Counted from the stretch's first letter, positions 7,721 through 16,016 are shown. The stretch is 64,000 nucleotides of DNA from Clostridiales bacterium (GCA_004556345.1 SFHQ01000008.1:22712-86711); one strand, 5' to 3'. Notes: generated by a model from the letters alone, not told the origin. Translations and numbers: made by a program.

Positions 7721-8409
7721 GGCCGTTCCTCCCGCACCAGGCGATAGCCCAGGCCCCGGACGGTTTTCAGATACTTGGGGTGGGAGGGGTCGGCTTCCAG
7801 CTTCTCCCGCAGGCGGCGGATGTGGACCATGAGCGTATTTTCATAGCCCACCAAGGGTCCGGTCCAAAGAGCAGCGCACAGGGCGTCGATGGTGACGATG
7901 TTCCCCCGGTTGGCCCAGAGGGTCTTGAGGAGCGTGAACTCTTTGGCCGTCAGGGGAATTTCTCTCCCCGCTCGTCTCAAGACACCTGCACCCCAGCAAA
8001 GCTCTGTCTCGCCCAGCCGGTCTGCTTCCGGCGGAGCAGGCTGGCGGTAGACCCGCCGCAGGACAGCGCCTAAGCGGAGCAAGAGCTCCTGGGCCAGAAA
8101 GGGCTTGGTGATGTAATCATCCGCCCCCAGGCCCAGGCCCCGGAGCCGGTCGGCGTCCTCATCTCTCGCAGAGAGGAAGAGAACGGGCAAATCGGCCAGG
8201 TCCCGCAGTTGGCCCAGCAGGGCAAAGCCGTCCCCGTCGGGGAGCATGACATCTAAGAGAACCCCGTCCGGCAGCTTCGCCCGGCTCTGTTGGAGCGCCT
8301 GGACGCAAGTTCCCGCCAAACGGACGGTATAGCCCGCACCCGCTAAAATGTCCTGCACCATCTCCCGCAGGCCCGGCTCGTCATCTACGACCAGAATATC
8401 ATACGCCAT
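7717..8409 (-). CDS. OmpR-family response regulator controlling the divergent exporter
   Basis: 230 residues from the ATG at 8409, preceded by GAGGAGGG; a longer in-frame opening upstream has no ribosome site and runs through the promoter region. The receiver domain carries DDEPG, LDVMLPDGDG (phospho-Asp) and TKPF. The C-terminal winged helix carries LTAKEFTLLKTL and VRGLGYRL. It overlaps the kinase by 4 bases. The intergenic region shared with the ABC exporter has a tandem 11-bp-spaced repeat that is a plausible binding site, so the probable target is the exporter next door. Confidence 0.93.
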   Translation of the reverse strand: MAYDILVVDDEPGLREMVQDILAGAGYTVRLAGTCVQALQQSRAKLPDGVLLDVMLPDGDGFALLGQLRDLADLPVLFLSARDEDADRLRGLGLGADDYITKPFLAQELLLRLGAVLRRVYRQPAPPEADRLGETELCWGAGVLRRAGREIPLTAKEFTLLKTLWANRGNIVTIDALCAALWTGPLVGYENTLMVHIRRLREKLEADPSHPKYLKTVRGLGYRLVREERP

Positions 8410-8479
8410 GGTCCATCCCTCCTCGTTTCTTCCCTCAGTATAGCATCTCCCCCGCCCCGCTGGGGGCCTTTTTGCAAAA

Positions 8480-8497
8480 CGTAAGGAAAGCGTAAGG
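8480..8497 (+). promoter_or_regulatory. Tandem CGTAAGG repeat, probable regulator binding site
   Basis: CGTAAGG occurs at 8480 and 8491, an 11-bp helical repeat as expected for an OmpR-type dimer. The second copy coincides with the -35 position of the exporter promoter, the usual layout for an activator. Confidence 0.6.
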
Positions 8498-8520
8498 TCC
8501 CCTTCATGGGCCGGTAAGAT
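8492..8520 (+). promoter_or_regulatory. Probable activator-dependent promoter of the ABC exporter
   Basis: TAAGAT at 8515-8520 lies 17 bases after GTAAGG, a poor -35 embedded in the repeat. A weak -35 with an overlapping repeat fits a promoter that needs the neighbouring response regulator. Confidence 0.5.
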
Positions 8521-8560
8521 AGGGGGTGTATGCTGGGGGCCAGTGAAGGAGGGATCGACC

Positions 8561-9475
8561 ATGCCGATCATCGAAACCAACGGGCTGTGCAAACGCTACG
8601 GGCACGCCCTGTCCGTCCACGACCTGGCTCTGCGGGTGCCGGAGGGGAGCGTCTACGGCTTCTTAGGCCCCAACGGGGCGGGCAAATCCACCACGTTAAA
8701 AATGATCCTGGGCCTCGTCCGCCCCACGGCGGGAGGAATCACCGTGTTTGGCAAGCCCATGAACGGAGCAAACCGCCTGACCATTTTACAGCAGGTAGGC
8801 AGTCTCATCGAAAGCCCCAGCTACTACGGGCACCTCACCGGGGAAGAAAATCTCCGCGTTGTGCAGACCTTGCGGGGCTTGCCCCGCTCGGACGTTTCCC
8901 AGGTCTTAGACCTCGTGCGGCTGACCGGCCAGGGGAAGAAGCAGGCCGCGCACTATTCCTTAGGTATGAAACAGCGTCTTGGCTTGGCCGCTGCCCTGCT
9001 GGGCTTTCCCAAGCTGCTCATCTTAGACGAACCCACCAACGGCTTAGACCCGGCTGGCATCCAGGAGATGCGGGAACTCATCCGCTCCCTCCCCCGCCGG
9101 TTCGGGATGACGGTGGTCGTCTCCAGCCACTTGCTGGGGGAGATCGACCAGATGGCCGATCAAGTGGGCATCATCCGGTCCGGGGAGCTGGTCTTTCAGG
9201 ACAGCCTGGCCGCCCTGCACCAGCGGAGTGAGCCGCACCTGGCCTTGAAAACCACGGACAATCAAAAGGCCGGAGACCTGCTCACCCGCCTAGGTCTTCT
9301 CTGGCAAGCCGAGGGAGAAAGCCTCCTCCTCCCGCCCCTGCCCGATGAACGGGTGGCCCAGCTCTGTCAAACGCTGGTCCAAAACCACTGCGGCCTGCTC
9401 CGCTTAGAGGAACGGCAAAAGAGCCTGGAAGACATCTTCCTGGCCCTCACCGGTGGGAAGGAGGGGAGCTTATGA
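8561..9475 (+). CDS. BcrA-like ABC exporter, ATP-binding subunit
   Basis: 304 residues from the ATG at 8561, preceded by GAAGGAGGG; an upstream in-frame ATG at 8543 overlaps that site. Walker A GPNGAGKSTTLKM, Q-loop IESPSYYGHLT, signature YSLGMKQRLGLAAAL, Walker B LLILDEPTNGLDP and switch His SSHLL are intact. The C-terminal extension (about 220-304) is the one seen in lantibiotic/bacitracin immunity ATPases. It is first of three genes with two permeases and is divergent from its probable regulators, so it likely gives resistance to a peptide antibiotic. Confidence 0.93.
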   Translation: MPIIETNGLCKRYGHALSVHDLALRVPEGSVYGFLGPNGAGKSTTLKMILGLVRPTAGGITVFGKPMNGANRLTILQQVGSLIESPSYYGHLTGEENLRVVQTLRGLPRSDVSQVLDLVRLTGQGKKQAAHYSLGMKQRLGLAAALLGFPKLLILDEPTNGLDPAGIQEMRELIRSLPRRFGMTVVVSSHLLGEIDQMADQVGIIRSGELVFQDSLAALHQRSEPHLALKTTDNQKAGDLLTRLGLLWQAEGESLLLPPLPDERVAQLCQTLVQNHCGLLRLEERQKSLEDIFLALTGGKEGSL

Positions 9476-10221
9476 CCCTCCTGCGCTTAGAGTTTTTCAA
9501 GGGGCGGCGGCGGAAAATCGCTCTCATCTGCCTGGCTTGTCTGGGATTACAAACTGCCTGGATGTGCGTCAACCTGCTCCGCATGGAGCCGGAGGAGCTT
9601 GCGCAGGGCTGGATGCAGCTGGTCTATACCCTCCTGCTGGTGGACGCCATCACCCTCCCCCTGACCATGGCAGCTCTCGCCAGCCGGACTTGTGAGCTGG
9701 AACACAAGGAAAACACCTGGAAGCTCTTGGAGACGCTGGCCCGGCCCCAGGCCCTCTATCGGGCCAAGCTCACTTGGGGTGCCATTCTCATCCTGGGGAT
9801 GCTGGTGGTGGAAATGGCGCTCTTTGTCTGCTTCGGCCTGGCCCTGGGCTTTCCTCGTGAAATCCCCTGGGGCAAGCTGGGCCTCACGGTGGGCAATGTG
9901 TTTCTCGTCTCCCTGGGCATCTATGCGTTACAGCTGGGCTTGTCCCTGCGGTTCGTGAACCAGGCTGCACCCTTGGCCGTTGGGATTTTGGGGAGCTTTA
10001 CGGGGCTGTTCATCCTCTTCTTTCCCCAGTGGGCGCAGCGGTGCCTGCCGTGGGGGTATTACGGCGTGCTGTTGCAGGCCGAGATGCTTTGGGACCCCGT
10101 GACCCGCAACGTATCCTATGCCTGGCTTCACACGGCCCCGTCGGACTATGGCTTGCTGGCCCTGTGGCTGGTGGTGCTGTTCGCGTTCAGCTACCGGGTC
10201 TTCGTGCGAAAGGAGGTGTGA
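9472..10221 (+). CDS. ABC exporter permease, lantibiotic-immunity type (first)
   Basis: 249 residues, six hydrophobic segments, beginning with LRLEFFKGRRRKIALI, the basic cytoplasmic start common to BcrB/MutE-type ABC-2 permeases. The start overlaps the ATPase stop by 4 bases (ATGA), so translation is coupled. It probably pairs with the next permease as a heterodimeric pore. Sequence identity in this family is low, so the specific compound exported is unknown. Confidence 0.88.
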   Translation: MTLLRLEFFKGRRRKIALICLACLGLQTAWMCVNLLRMEPEELAQGWMQLVYTLLLVDAITLPLTMAALASRTCELEHKENTWKLLETLARPQALYRAKLTWGAILILGMLVVEMALFVCFGLALGFPREIPWGKLGLTVGNVFLVSLGIYALQLGLSLRFVNQAAPLAVGILGSFTGLFILFFPQWAQRCLPWGYYGVLLQAEMLWDPVTRNVSYAWLHTAPSDYGLLALWLVVLFAFSYRVFVRKEV

Positions 10222-10224
10222 GGG

Positions 10225-10953
10225 ATGCTCCTTCGTGCGTTACGGGGGGAACTGCTGAAAGGCCGCCGCAATCCCGTCTGGCTGGTCTTTCTCGTCCTGC
10301 CCCTGTTCCCGGCCGTGCTGGGGACGATGAACTATCTGGGCAACGTCAGCGTCTTGACCGACGGCTGGTACAGCCTTTGGACCCAGCACACGCTCTTTTC
10401 CGCCAGTCTCTTCCTGCCCGCCCAGTTCGGCGTGTTCTGCGCCTGGCAGTGGCGGCTGGAACACAGCGGGAGCAACTGGAACGCCTGCCGCTCTGCCCCA
10501 ATCTCCGCCGGGGCCTTGTATGGCAGCAAGTTTTTGCTGGCTGTTTTTGTCTCAGCGTTGGCCCAGGTCTGCATCGGGGGGCTGTATGTCCTGGGTGGCA
10601 GGCTGGCGGGGCTGACAGGTCCTGTCCCGGCGGAGCTGGTAAGCTGGCTCCTGGGCGGCTTTGTGGGCGGCGTGACGGTGTGCAGTGTGCAGCTTTTCTT
10701 GAGCCTGATCCTGCGGGTCTTCGCCCTGCCCGTAGGCATCGGCCTGGCCGGGGGCCTTGGGGGGATGCTGCTCCTGGTGAAAGGCTACGGGCTGTACTTT
10801 CCCTACTCCCTGCTCTGCCTGGGAATGCGGGCCAACAACACGAAATTGGTGTTGCCCGTGGGGCAGTTCCTGGTGACGTGCCTGCTCTGTATCCTCGTCT
10901 TCTCGTTCCTGTCTATCCAGTGGATCAAGAAGCGGGATGTGACGACCGGTTAA
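10225..10953 (+). CDS. ABC exporter permease, lantibiotic-immunity type (second)
   Basis: 242 residues, six hydrophobic segments, N-terminus LLRALRGELLKGRRNPVWLV parallel to the first permease. It starts 3 bases after the previous stop with GGAGGTG as ribosome site. The C-terminus ends in a charged WIKKRDV tail. The stop codon abuts, with no gap, the stop codon of dapF on the opposite strand, and no separate terminator is visible, so the two transcripts must overlap. Confidence 0.88.
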   Translation: MLLRALRGELLKGRRNPVWLVFLVLPLFPAVLGTMNYLGNVSVLTDGWYSLWTQHTLFSASLFLPAQFGVFCAWQWRLEHSGSNWNACRSAPISAGALYGSKFLLAVFVSALAQVCIGGLYVLGGRLAGLTGPVPAELVSWLLGGFVGGVTVCSVQLFLSLILRVFALPVGIGLAGGLGGMLLLVKGYGLYFPYSLLCLGMRANNTKLVLPVGQFLVTCLLCILVFSFLSIQWIKKRDVTTG

Positions 10954-11787
10954 TTACAGCTCCTCGTCAAAGATCTCGCCCTTGGCGACCAGGTTCGTGG
11001 GGCCGGTCAAAAACAGGCCGGTGATGGTATCGTTCTCCTGCTCCACGTCCACGGTCAGGGTCCCGCCGGGCATATCCACCTGGACCTGCTTGCCGCTGAC
11101 GAGGCCCCGCTTGGTCAGGACGGTGACGACGCTGCCGGTGCCTGTGCCGCAGGCCAGGGTGAAGTCCTCCACCCCCCGCTCGTAGGTCTTTTCCAGCACA
11201 TGGTCCTGGCCCAGCATGTCGTAGAAATTCACGTTGGCCCCCTTGGGGAAGCCCTCGAAATCACGCAGGGCGCGGCCCAGCTTGAAGAGAAGGTCGTTGT
11301 CCGCGTTGGCCAGGCCGGGCCAGTGGACGACGGCGTGGGGCAGGCCGGGGTTGCCCAGCTCGACGTAGCCGCAGGGGATCTCCTCCCCGCCGATCATAGC
11401 GGTGCGGTCCAGGTCGATCACGGTGGGGTCGTTCAGGCGGACGCGATACTGGCGACGGTCGATGCGCTCGCCGATGACGAGGCCCGCCGTCGTCTCCACC
11501 TTCTGGATGGGGCCGGACAGGCCCGTCTCATAGCCATAGCGGCAGATGCAGCGGGCACCGTTGCCGCACATCTCGCCCACGGAGCCGTCGCTGTTGAAGA
11601 ATAACATGCGGAAGTCCCCCTCGCCCTGGGCCTGGTCCACGACCATGAAGCCGTCGGCCCCCAGGGAGCGGTGGGGGGTGCAGAGGGTCTTGGCGATGCG
11701 GGGGAAGGCTTCGGGGGGCAGGCCCTCCTCCAGGTTGTTGAGGATGATGAAGTCGTTGCCGGCTCCGTTCATTTTCCAGAATTTCAT
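10954..11787 (-). CDS. dapF: Diaminopimelate epimerase
   Basis: 277 residues. It interconverts LL- and meso-diaminopimelate without cofactor, using two cysteines. Both are visible: MCGNGARCICRY (first catalytic Cys, in the duplicated fold's N-terminal half) and LACGTGTGSV (second, C-terminal half). The N-terminal MKFWKMNGAGNDFI and the substrate-binding NPGLPHAVV are typical. The product feeds peptidoglycan and lysine synthesis. The upstream spacer contains one intact and one partial copy of the 28-bp repeat within the probable leader. Confidence 0.97.
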   Translation of the reverse strand: MKFWKMNGAGNDFIILNNLEEGLPPEAFPRIAKTLCTPHRSLGADGFMVVDQAQGEGDFRMLFFNSDGSVGEMCGNGARCICRYGYETGLSGPIQKVETTAGLVIGERIDRRQYRVRLNDPTVIDLDRTAMIGGEEIPCGYVELGNPGLPHAVVHWPGLANADNDLLFKLGRALRDFEGFPKGANVNFYDMLGQDHVLEKTYERGVEDFTLACGTGTGSVVTVLTKRGLVSGKQVQVDMPGGTLTVDVEQENDTITGLFLTGPTNLVAKGEIFDEEL

Positions 11788-11827
11788 GGTGTTGTCTCAC
11801 TTTCTCAAGTTGGGTGGGCGGGCCGCG

Positions 11828-11855
11828 GCGGGCCGCAGAGGTCTGCGGCCCCTAC
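11828..11855 (+). repeat. Solo 28-bp palindromic repeat (right form)
   Basis: A right end identical in type to those of the 105-bp element, between dapF and its promoter region. A second partial copy (GGTCTGCGGCCCC) follows at 11873-11885 after an AT-rich spacer. Confidence 0.85.
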
Positions 11856-11949
11856 AAAAAATTAAAATAAAAAGGTCTGCGGCCCCATAGGGTTAAACTC
11901 ATTATACTGCTGAGAAATGGACAAGGCCAGAAAAATGCCGCTGGACCCC

Positions 11950-11978
11950 TTGACAAAAAAGCGCGGGGATGCTATCTT
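11950..11978 (+). promoter_or_regulatory. Promoter of the sodium/solute symporter
   Basis: TTGACA, 17-base spacer, TATCTT. It predicts a start near 11985, leaving a leader of about 170 bases before the symporter gene. Confidence 0.8.
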
Positions 11979-11984
11979 AAATTT

Positions 11985-12050
11985 GTACAAACTGTTTCGC
12001 TGTTTCCCACAGAGACGAGCGGTCACCCCCGCCCGTGTGATCTGTTTGAA
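11985..12050 (+). promoter_or_regulatory. Structured leader, possible riboswitch of unknown class
   Basis: About 65 bases lie between the predicted start and a full terminator. ACAGA near 12010 can pair with TCTGT near 12041, and GGTCAC (12021) with GTGATC (12037). I do not recognise the consensus of any riboswitch I know. A protein-dependent attenuator is an alternative. Confidence 0.35.
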
Positions 12051-12096
12051 AGCCGGCAAATGGACGTGCGTTCACGCACCCATTGTCGGCTTTTTT
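12051..12096 (+). terminator. Leader terminator before the symporter gene
   Basis: AGCCGGCAAATGG pairs with CCATTGTCGGCT (one bulge), an inner GTGCG/CGCAC stem closes a TTCA loop, and TTTTTT follows. It stands between promoter and coding region, so it must be conditional. Confidence 0.75.
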
Positions 12097-12155
12097 GTGC
12101 GTCTGCGGCAGGTGGTACCCCAAAGAGAGCGTTCATCACAAAGGGAGAGGATCGT

Positions 12156-13679
12156 ATGCATTTATCTGCACTGCATGTCGTGGGCCTGGTGGCCACGATC
12201 TTGCTCATCATCGGCATCGGCGTCTATTCCGGGCGCAAGGTCAAGTCCGCCGCGGACTTTTCCAGCGGCGGCGGCAAGGCCGGGTCCTGGATCGTCTGCG
12301 GGGCCATCATGGGCACCCTGGTCAGCAGCCAGGCCACCATCGGCACGGCCCAGCTGGCCTTCAGCTACGGCATGTCCGCCTGGTGGTTCACCTTAGGCTC
12401 CGGCATCGGCTGCCTGATCTTAGCCCTGGGCTACGCGGCCCCCTTCCGCCGCAGCGGGTGCAAGACGCTGCTTCAGATCGTTTCGCAGGAATACGGCCCC
12501 ACCGCCGAGACGGCGGGCAGCATCTTCTGCTCCATCGGCATCTTCATCAGCGTCGTGGCCCAGATCCTGGGGGCCACCGCCCTGCTGACCACCATCTTCC
12601 CCCTGAACCATCTCAGCGCCGCTCTCATCTCCATCGCCCTCATGGCGTTCTACGTCATCTTCGGCGGCGTGTGGGGGGCCGGCATGGGGGGCGTGGCCAA
12701 GCTCATCCTGCTCTACGTCTCCGCCATCGTGGGCGGCATCCTGGTCTATGGCCTGGCCCACGGCTTCTCCGGCCTCCTGGAGACCCTGGAGAGCCTGCTC
12801 GTGAACTCCCCCCTGGGGTCTCTGAGCGACCTGACCACCACCGAGAGCCTCCACCAGCGCTTTACCTCCCTCGTCGCCCGCGGCGCTTCCAAGGACATCG
12901 GCTCCGGCCTGTCCCTGATCCTGGGCGTTCTGTCCACCCAGACCTACGCCCAGGCCATCTGGTCGGCCAAGAGCGACAGCACCGCCCGAAAAGGCGCCCT
13001 GCTCAGCGCCCTGCTCATCCCGCCCATCGGCATCGCCTGCATTCTGATTGGCCTGTACATGCGCGGCCACTGCATCACGGCGGACGAGGTCGCGGCCCTG
13101 CAAGCCATGGGCCAGGCCATCCCCGAGGGGCTGATCCAGCTGGACTCCACGGCCCAGGTCTTCCCCGTCTTTGCCGCGACGTTCCTGCCCCATCTCATGG
13201 GCGGCATCGTCCTGGGAACGCTCTTCATTACCGTCGTGGGCGGCGGCTCCGGCCTGGCCCTGGGCATGGCGTCCATCCTGGTCACGGATATTTTTGCCCG
13301 CAAGAGCAAGCGGGTGAAGGAATCCTCCCGCACCAACCTCATCGTCACCCGCAGCACCATCATGGTGATTTTGGTGGCGGCGGTGATCGTGGCGGTCCTG
13401 GTCCCCGGCGCGATGATCAACGACTTTGGCTTCCTGTCCATGGGCCTGCGGGGTGCCGTGGTGTTCCTGCCCATGTGCGGCGGGCTGTGGCTCAAGGGGA
13501 AGATCCCCGGCCGCTACGCCCTGGTGTCCATCTTCGCCGGGCCCATCGCCGTCCTGGCGGGCAACTTCCTGCCTCTGCCCTTCGACGCTCTCTTCCTGGG
13601 CATGGCCGTGTGCCTGGTCATTCTGGCCGTGGGCCTGGCCGCCGGGAAACACAACTCTGCCAACGTGTCTACGCACTGA
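12156..13679 (+). CDS. Sodium:solute symporter family protein
   Basis: 507 residues from the ATG at 12156 with AAGGGAGAGG upstream; the in-frame opening further upstream overlaps the terminator hairpin and is not used. About 13 hydrophobic helices. The first helix is followed by SGRKVKSAADFSSGG, and GTAQLAFSYGMSAWWFTLG and GGVWGAGMGGVAKL fit the SSS (pantothenate/proline/glucose) family, which couples uptake to sodium. The substrate cannot be assigned from motifs. The leader terminator suggests that expression follows some metabolite. A terminator follows the gene, so it is transcribed alone. Confidence 0.88.
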   Translation: MHLSALHVVGLVATILLIIGIGVYSGRKVKSAADFSSGGGKAGSWIVCGAIMGTLVSSQATIGTAQLAFSYGMSAWWFTLGSGIGCLILALGYAAPFRRSGCKTLLQIVSQEYGPTAETAGSIFCSIGIFISVVAQILGATALLTTIFPLNHLSAALISIALMAFYVIFGGVWGAGMGGVAKLILLYVSAIVGGILVYGLAHGFSGLLETLESLLVNSPLGSLSDLTTTESLHQRFTSLVARGASKDIGSGLSLILGVLSTQTYAQAIWSAKSDSTARKGALLSALLIPPIGIACILIGLYMRGHCITADEVAALQAMGQAIPEGLIQLDSTAQVFPVFAATFLPHLMGGIVLGTLFITVVGGGSGLALGMASILVTDIFARKSKRVKESSRTNLIVTRSTIMVILVAAVIVAVLVPGAMINDFGFLSMGLRGAVVFLPMCGGLWLKGKIPGRYALVSIFAGPIAVLAGNFLPLPFDALFLGMAVCLVILAVGLAAGKHNSANVSTH

Positions 13680-13691
13680 CTTAACTTGCAT

Positions 13692-13740
13692 ACGCCGCCC
13701 CCGCCGGGAACAGCAGCCCGGCGGGGGCGGCGGCTATTTT
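13692..13740 (+). terminator. Intrinsic terminator of the symporter
   Basis: A 15-bp perfect GC-rich inverted repeat (GCCGCCCCCGCCGGG and its complement) with an 8-base loop, followed by a short T stretch after a few bases. Confidence 0.85.
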
Positions 13741-13741
13741 C

Positions 13742-13771
13742 TGGACAAATCCAGCCAAACTATGCTAAAAT
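13742..13771 (+). promoter_or_regulatory. Promoter of the ADP-ribosylglycohydrolase/Nudix operon
   Basis: TGGACA, 18-base spacer, TAAAAT. It is followed by short imperfect repeats at 13779-13827 and a solo copy of the dispersed repeat before the gene. Confidence 0.55.
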
Positions 13772-13778
13772 GATCTTA

Positions 13779-13853
13779 CGAACCATTTCCGACCATCTCG
13801 ACCCATCTCAACCGTCTCGAACCATTGCGTAGTGGCCGCAGACCCCTGCGGCC
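13779..13853 (+). repeat. Imperfect 9-11-bp tandem repeats followed by a solo dispersed repeat
   Basis: Five degenerate units resembling CGACCATCT (13779-13827) are followed by a copy of the 28-bp repeat with one change in its first bases (13829-13853). Both lie in the predicted 5' leader. Confidence 0.6.
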
Positions 13854-13900
13854 ATTCCATCCACGCCTGATCTTACACTTCACAGAAAGGGGGGCTTCCC

Positions 13901-14680
13901 ATGCTCGGCGCTCTCATCGGCGACATCGCAGGCTCCATCTACGAGTGGCACAACCACAAATCCAAAGACTTTCCCTTCCTCCAGCCCCAGTGCCGCATGA
14001 CGGACGACAGCATCATGACCACCGCCATCGCCGCCGCCGTCTTAGAAGGCATCAACGACCTGGACGAATTCAAGGCCCACGTCATCACCCAGATGCGCGA
14101 TTTCGGGGCCAGGTACCCCGGCCGGGGCTACGGCCCCCGGTTCGAGCGCTGGCTCGCCAGCCCCGACCCCCAGCCCTATCACAGCCTGGGCAACGGCAGC
14201 GCCATGCGCGTCTCCCCGGTGGCCTGGGCGGCGGAGAGCCTGCCCCAATGCCTGGCTTTGGCCAAGGCCTCGGCAGAGGTCACGCACGACCACCCGGACG
14301 GCATCGCCGGGGCCTGCGCCGTGGCGGGGGCGGTTTACCTGGCCCGCACCGGGGCGGACAAGGCCGCCATCGCCGACCACGTCACCCGCTATTATCCCCT
14401 GGGCTTCACCCTGGACGAGATCCGGGACGAGTATCAATTCGACGTCTCCTGTGCGGGCAGCGTCCCCCAGGCCATGGAGGCGTTCCTGGAGGCCGAAAGC
14501 TTTGAAGACGCGGTACGCAACGCCATCTCCATCGGCGGCGACAGCGACACCATCGCCTGCATGGCGGGGTCCGTGGCGGCGGCGTTCTTCGGCATCCCCA
14601 AGGACATCCGGGAGGCGGCTCAGCCGTTTCTGGAGGGCGAGGTCAAGCGCGTCTATCAGGCCTTCATCCAACGCTACTGA
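13901..14680 (+). CDS. ADP-ribosylglycohydrolase family protein
   Basis: 259 residues, the usual size for DraG-type hydrolases that remove ADP-ribose from proteins, nucleic acid or small molecules using two magnesium ions. The metal-binding motifs are present: GALIGDIAGSIYEW near the N-terminus, TDDSIMT at about 28-34, and GGDSDTIACMAG late in the chain. The ribosome site AAAGGGGGG precedes the ATG. It is followed by a Nudix hydrolase 17 bases downstream, so the pair may handle ADP-ribose or damaged nucleotides together. The true substrate is not determined by the motifs. Confidence 0.9.
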   Translation: MLGALIGDIAGSIYEWHNHKSKDFPFLQPQCRMTDDSIMTTAIAAAVLEGINDLDEFKAHVITQMRDFGARYPGRGYGPRFERWLASPDPQPYHSLGNGSAMRVSPVAWAAESLPQCLALAKASAEVTHDHPDGIAGACAVAGAVYLARTGADKAAIADHVTRYYPLGFTLDEIRDEYQFDVSCAGSVPQAMEAFLEAESFEDAVRNAISIGGDSDTIACMAGSVAAAFFGIPKDIREAAQPFLEGEVKRVYQAFIQRY

Positions 14681-14697
14681 ACAGGAGGACACACACC

Positions 14698-15174
14698 ATG
14701 TGGAACACCACGCTCTGCTACATCGAGCGCCAGGGGCAGTACCTCATGCTCCACCGCGTCAAGAAAGAAAACGACATCAACAAGGACAAGTGGATCGGCA
14801 TCGGCGGCAAGTTCGAGGACAAGGAAAGCCCCGAAGAGTGCCTCGTCCGCGAGGTCCGGGAGGAGACGGGCCTCATCCTCACGGACTACACCTACCGGGG
14901 CCTGGTCACCTTCGTCTCCGACCGCTGGGTCACGGAGTACATGCACCTCTTCACCGCCCGCACCGACCAGGCAGACTTCATCGACTGCGACGAGGGGGAC
15001 TTAGAGTGGGTGGACAAGGACAAGGTCAAAGACCTGCCCATCTGGACGGGAGATAAAATTTTCCTGGACCTGCTGAACCAGGACGTCCCCTTCTTCTCCC
15101 TCAAGCTCTCGTATGTGGGTGACACGCTGGTGGAGGCAGTGCTGAACGGGAAGGCGATCGGGACGGAGGTTTAA
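14698..15174 (+). CDS. Nudix hydrolase (8-oxo-dGTP diphosphatase-like)
   Basis: 158 residues. The Nudix box is complete as GGKFEDKESPEECLVREVREETG (Gly, the REVREE helix and final Gly in place). The sequence around it (WNTTLCYIERQGQYLMLHR, NKDKWIGIGGKFE) resembles MutT/YtkD-type 8-oxo-dGTP hydrolases of Firmicutes. AGGAGGACACACACC precedes the ATG. It is second in the operon with the ADP-ribosylglycohydrolase, so ADP-ribose is an alternative substrate. The stop codon overlaps the stop of the convergent lipoprotein gene. Confidence 0.9.
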   Translation: MWNTTLCYIERQGQYLMLHRVKKENDINKDKWIGIGGKFEDKESPEECLVREVREETGLILTDYTYRGLVTFVSDRWVTEYMHLFTARTDQADFIDCDEGDLEWVDKDKVKDLPIWTGDKIFLDLLNQDVPFFSLKLSYVGDTLVEAVLNGKAIGTEV

Positions 15175-15605
15175 CCCTCCCGGTACTCCAAATTGACCAC
15201 CACAATGTTGTCGTAAACTGCCATCCCCGACCCGATGCTGGCGTAGTAAGTAAACGGCACGGCGGCCTGTGATCTCTCTTCGTTGTACGAGATGCCCGCT
15301 GCATTCAGCTCCGTGTCCTGCTGGATCGAAACCCAACCCTCCACGGCTCTCACCCGAACGCTGTCCACGCTGGTGATGGCATCCCCCTCGTAGTGGAAAT
15401 AGACCGTGGCCAGGGCCTTGAGGGGGTCATTCTCTCCCGACGTGAGAAGGTCTGTGTATATTCCCGTTCCGTCGTCGTTGAGCTGGAGCTTGGGCGTTGT
15501 CTCCGCAGGAGGTGTCGTCTCTTCTGCGCCGCAGGCAGAAAGACAAACCAGCAAAAGCAGGCTCAAAAAACCTACGCTGAGGGTCTTGCCAAGGTTCATG
15601 TTCAT
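15171..15605 (-). CDS. Small predicted lipoprotein, unknown function
   Basis: 144 residues. The signal peptide ends in the lipobox LSAC (Cys about 25), so the mature protein should be anchored to the outside of the membrane. After a short Thr/Pro-rich tether the rest (LQLNDDGTGIYTDLLTSGEND to the end) is a compact domain I do not recognise. The ribosome site AAAGGAG is 6 bases before the first ATG; a second ATG two codons later is possible. Its upstream region is a peculiar degenerate repeat tract. No partner gene is evident; the convergent neighbour is the Nudix gene. Confidence 0.75.
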   Translation of the reverse strand: MNMNLGKTLSVGFLSLLLLVCLSACGAEETTPPAETTPKLQLNDDGTGIYTDLLTSGENDPLKALATVYFHYEGDAITSVDSVRVRAVEGWVSIQQDTELNAAGISYNEERSQAAVPFTYYASIGSGMAVYDNIVVVNLEYREG

Positions 15606-15618
15606 ACGCAGCTCCTTT

Positions 15619-15830
15619 CCAGGTCTTCGACGGACGTTTCTTCTCTCGCCTAGTCTGATCTTTTCTGGTCTAAACTAGCCTAATCTAGTCTAATCTATAC
15701 TGGGTTTCCCGCTGGTTGCCAGTTGGTATCCCAGGTTTCCTCCGGACGTTTCTTTTCTAGCCTACTCTAACCTACACTAACCTAACCTAATCTATCCTAA
15801 CCTAACCTATACTAACCTGTGTCAACAGGA
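15619..15830. repeat. Degenerate pentanucleotide tract in two related blocks
   Basis: Two blocks about 112 bp apart begin alike (CCAGG..., then CGGACGTTTCTT at 15631 and 15743). Each runs into a low-complexity series built on CTAAC/CTAAT/CTAGT-like units (TAACCTAACCTAATCTATCC in the second). No coding sense is visible in it on either strand. Confidence 0.75.
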
Positions 15831-15964
15831 TGTCGACATCACGTCGGCAAATTGTCGACAAAACGGGGGACGAAGCGGGCAAACGGCGGCGGGCAAACAC
15901 GTTCTTCCTACCTTCTAGTATACCAGAAAACCCCACCTGCCACAATGCAACAACAAAAAGTTTT

Positions 15965-16010
15965 TGAGAAAAAATATCGGCACGCAGAGGGTGCTTCTGC
16001 GTGCCGAGTT
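15965..16010 (-). terminator. Intrinsic terminator of the arsC-like/DUF523 operon
   Basis: Inverted repeat CGGCACGCAGA / TCTGCGTGCCG with a short loop, followed on the minus strand by ATATTTTTTC. Confidence 0.85.
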
Positions 16011-16016
16011 TTCCGT

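Noticed and set aside
12083..13684. Long overlapping frames in the symporter gene on both strands
   Set aside because: Arg/His/Pro-rich shadow translations; the membrane-protein frame has the helices and family motifs.
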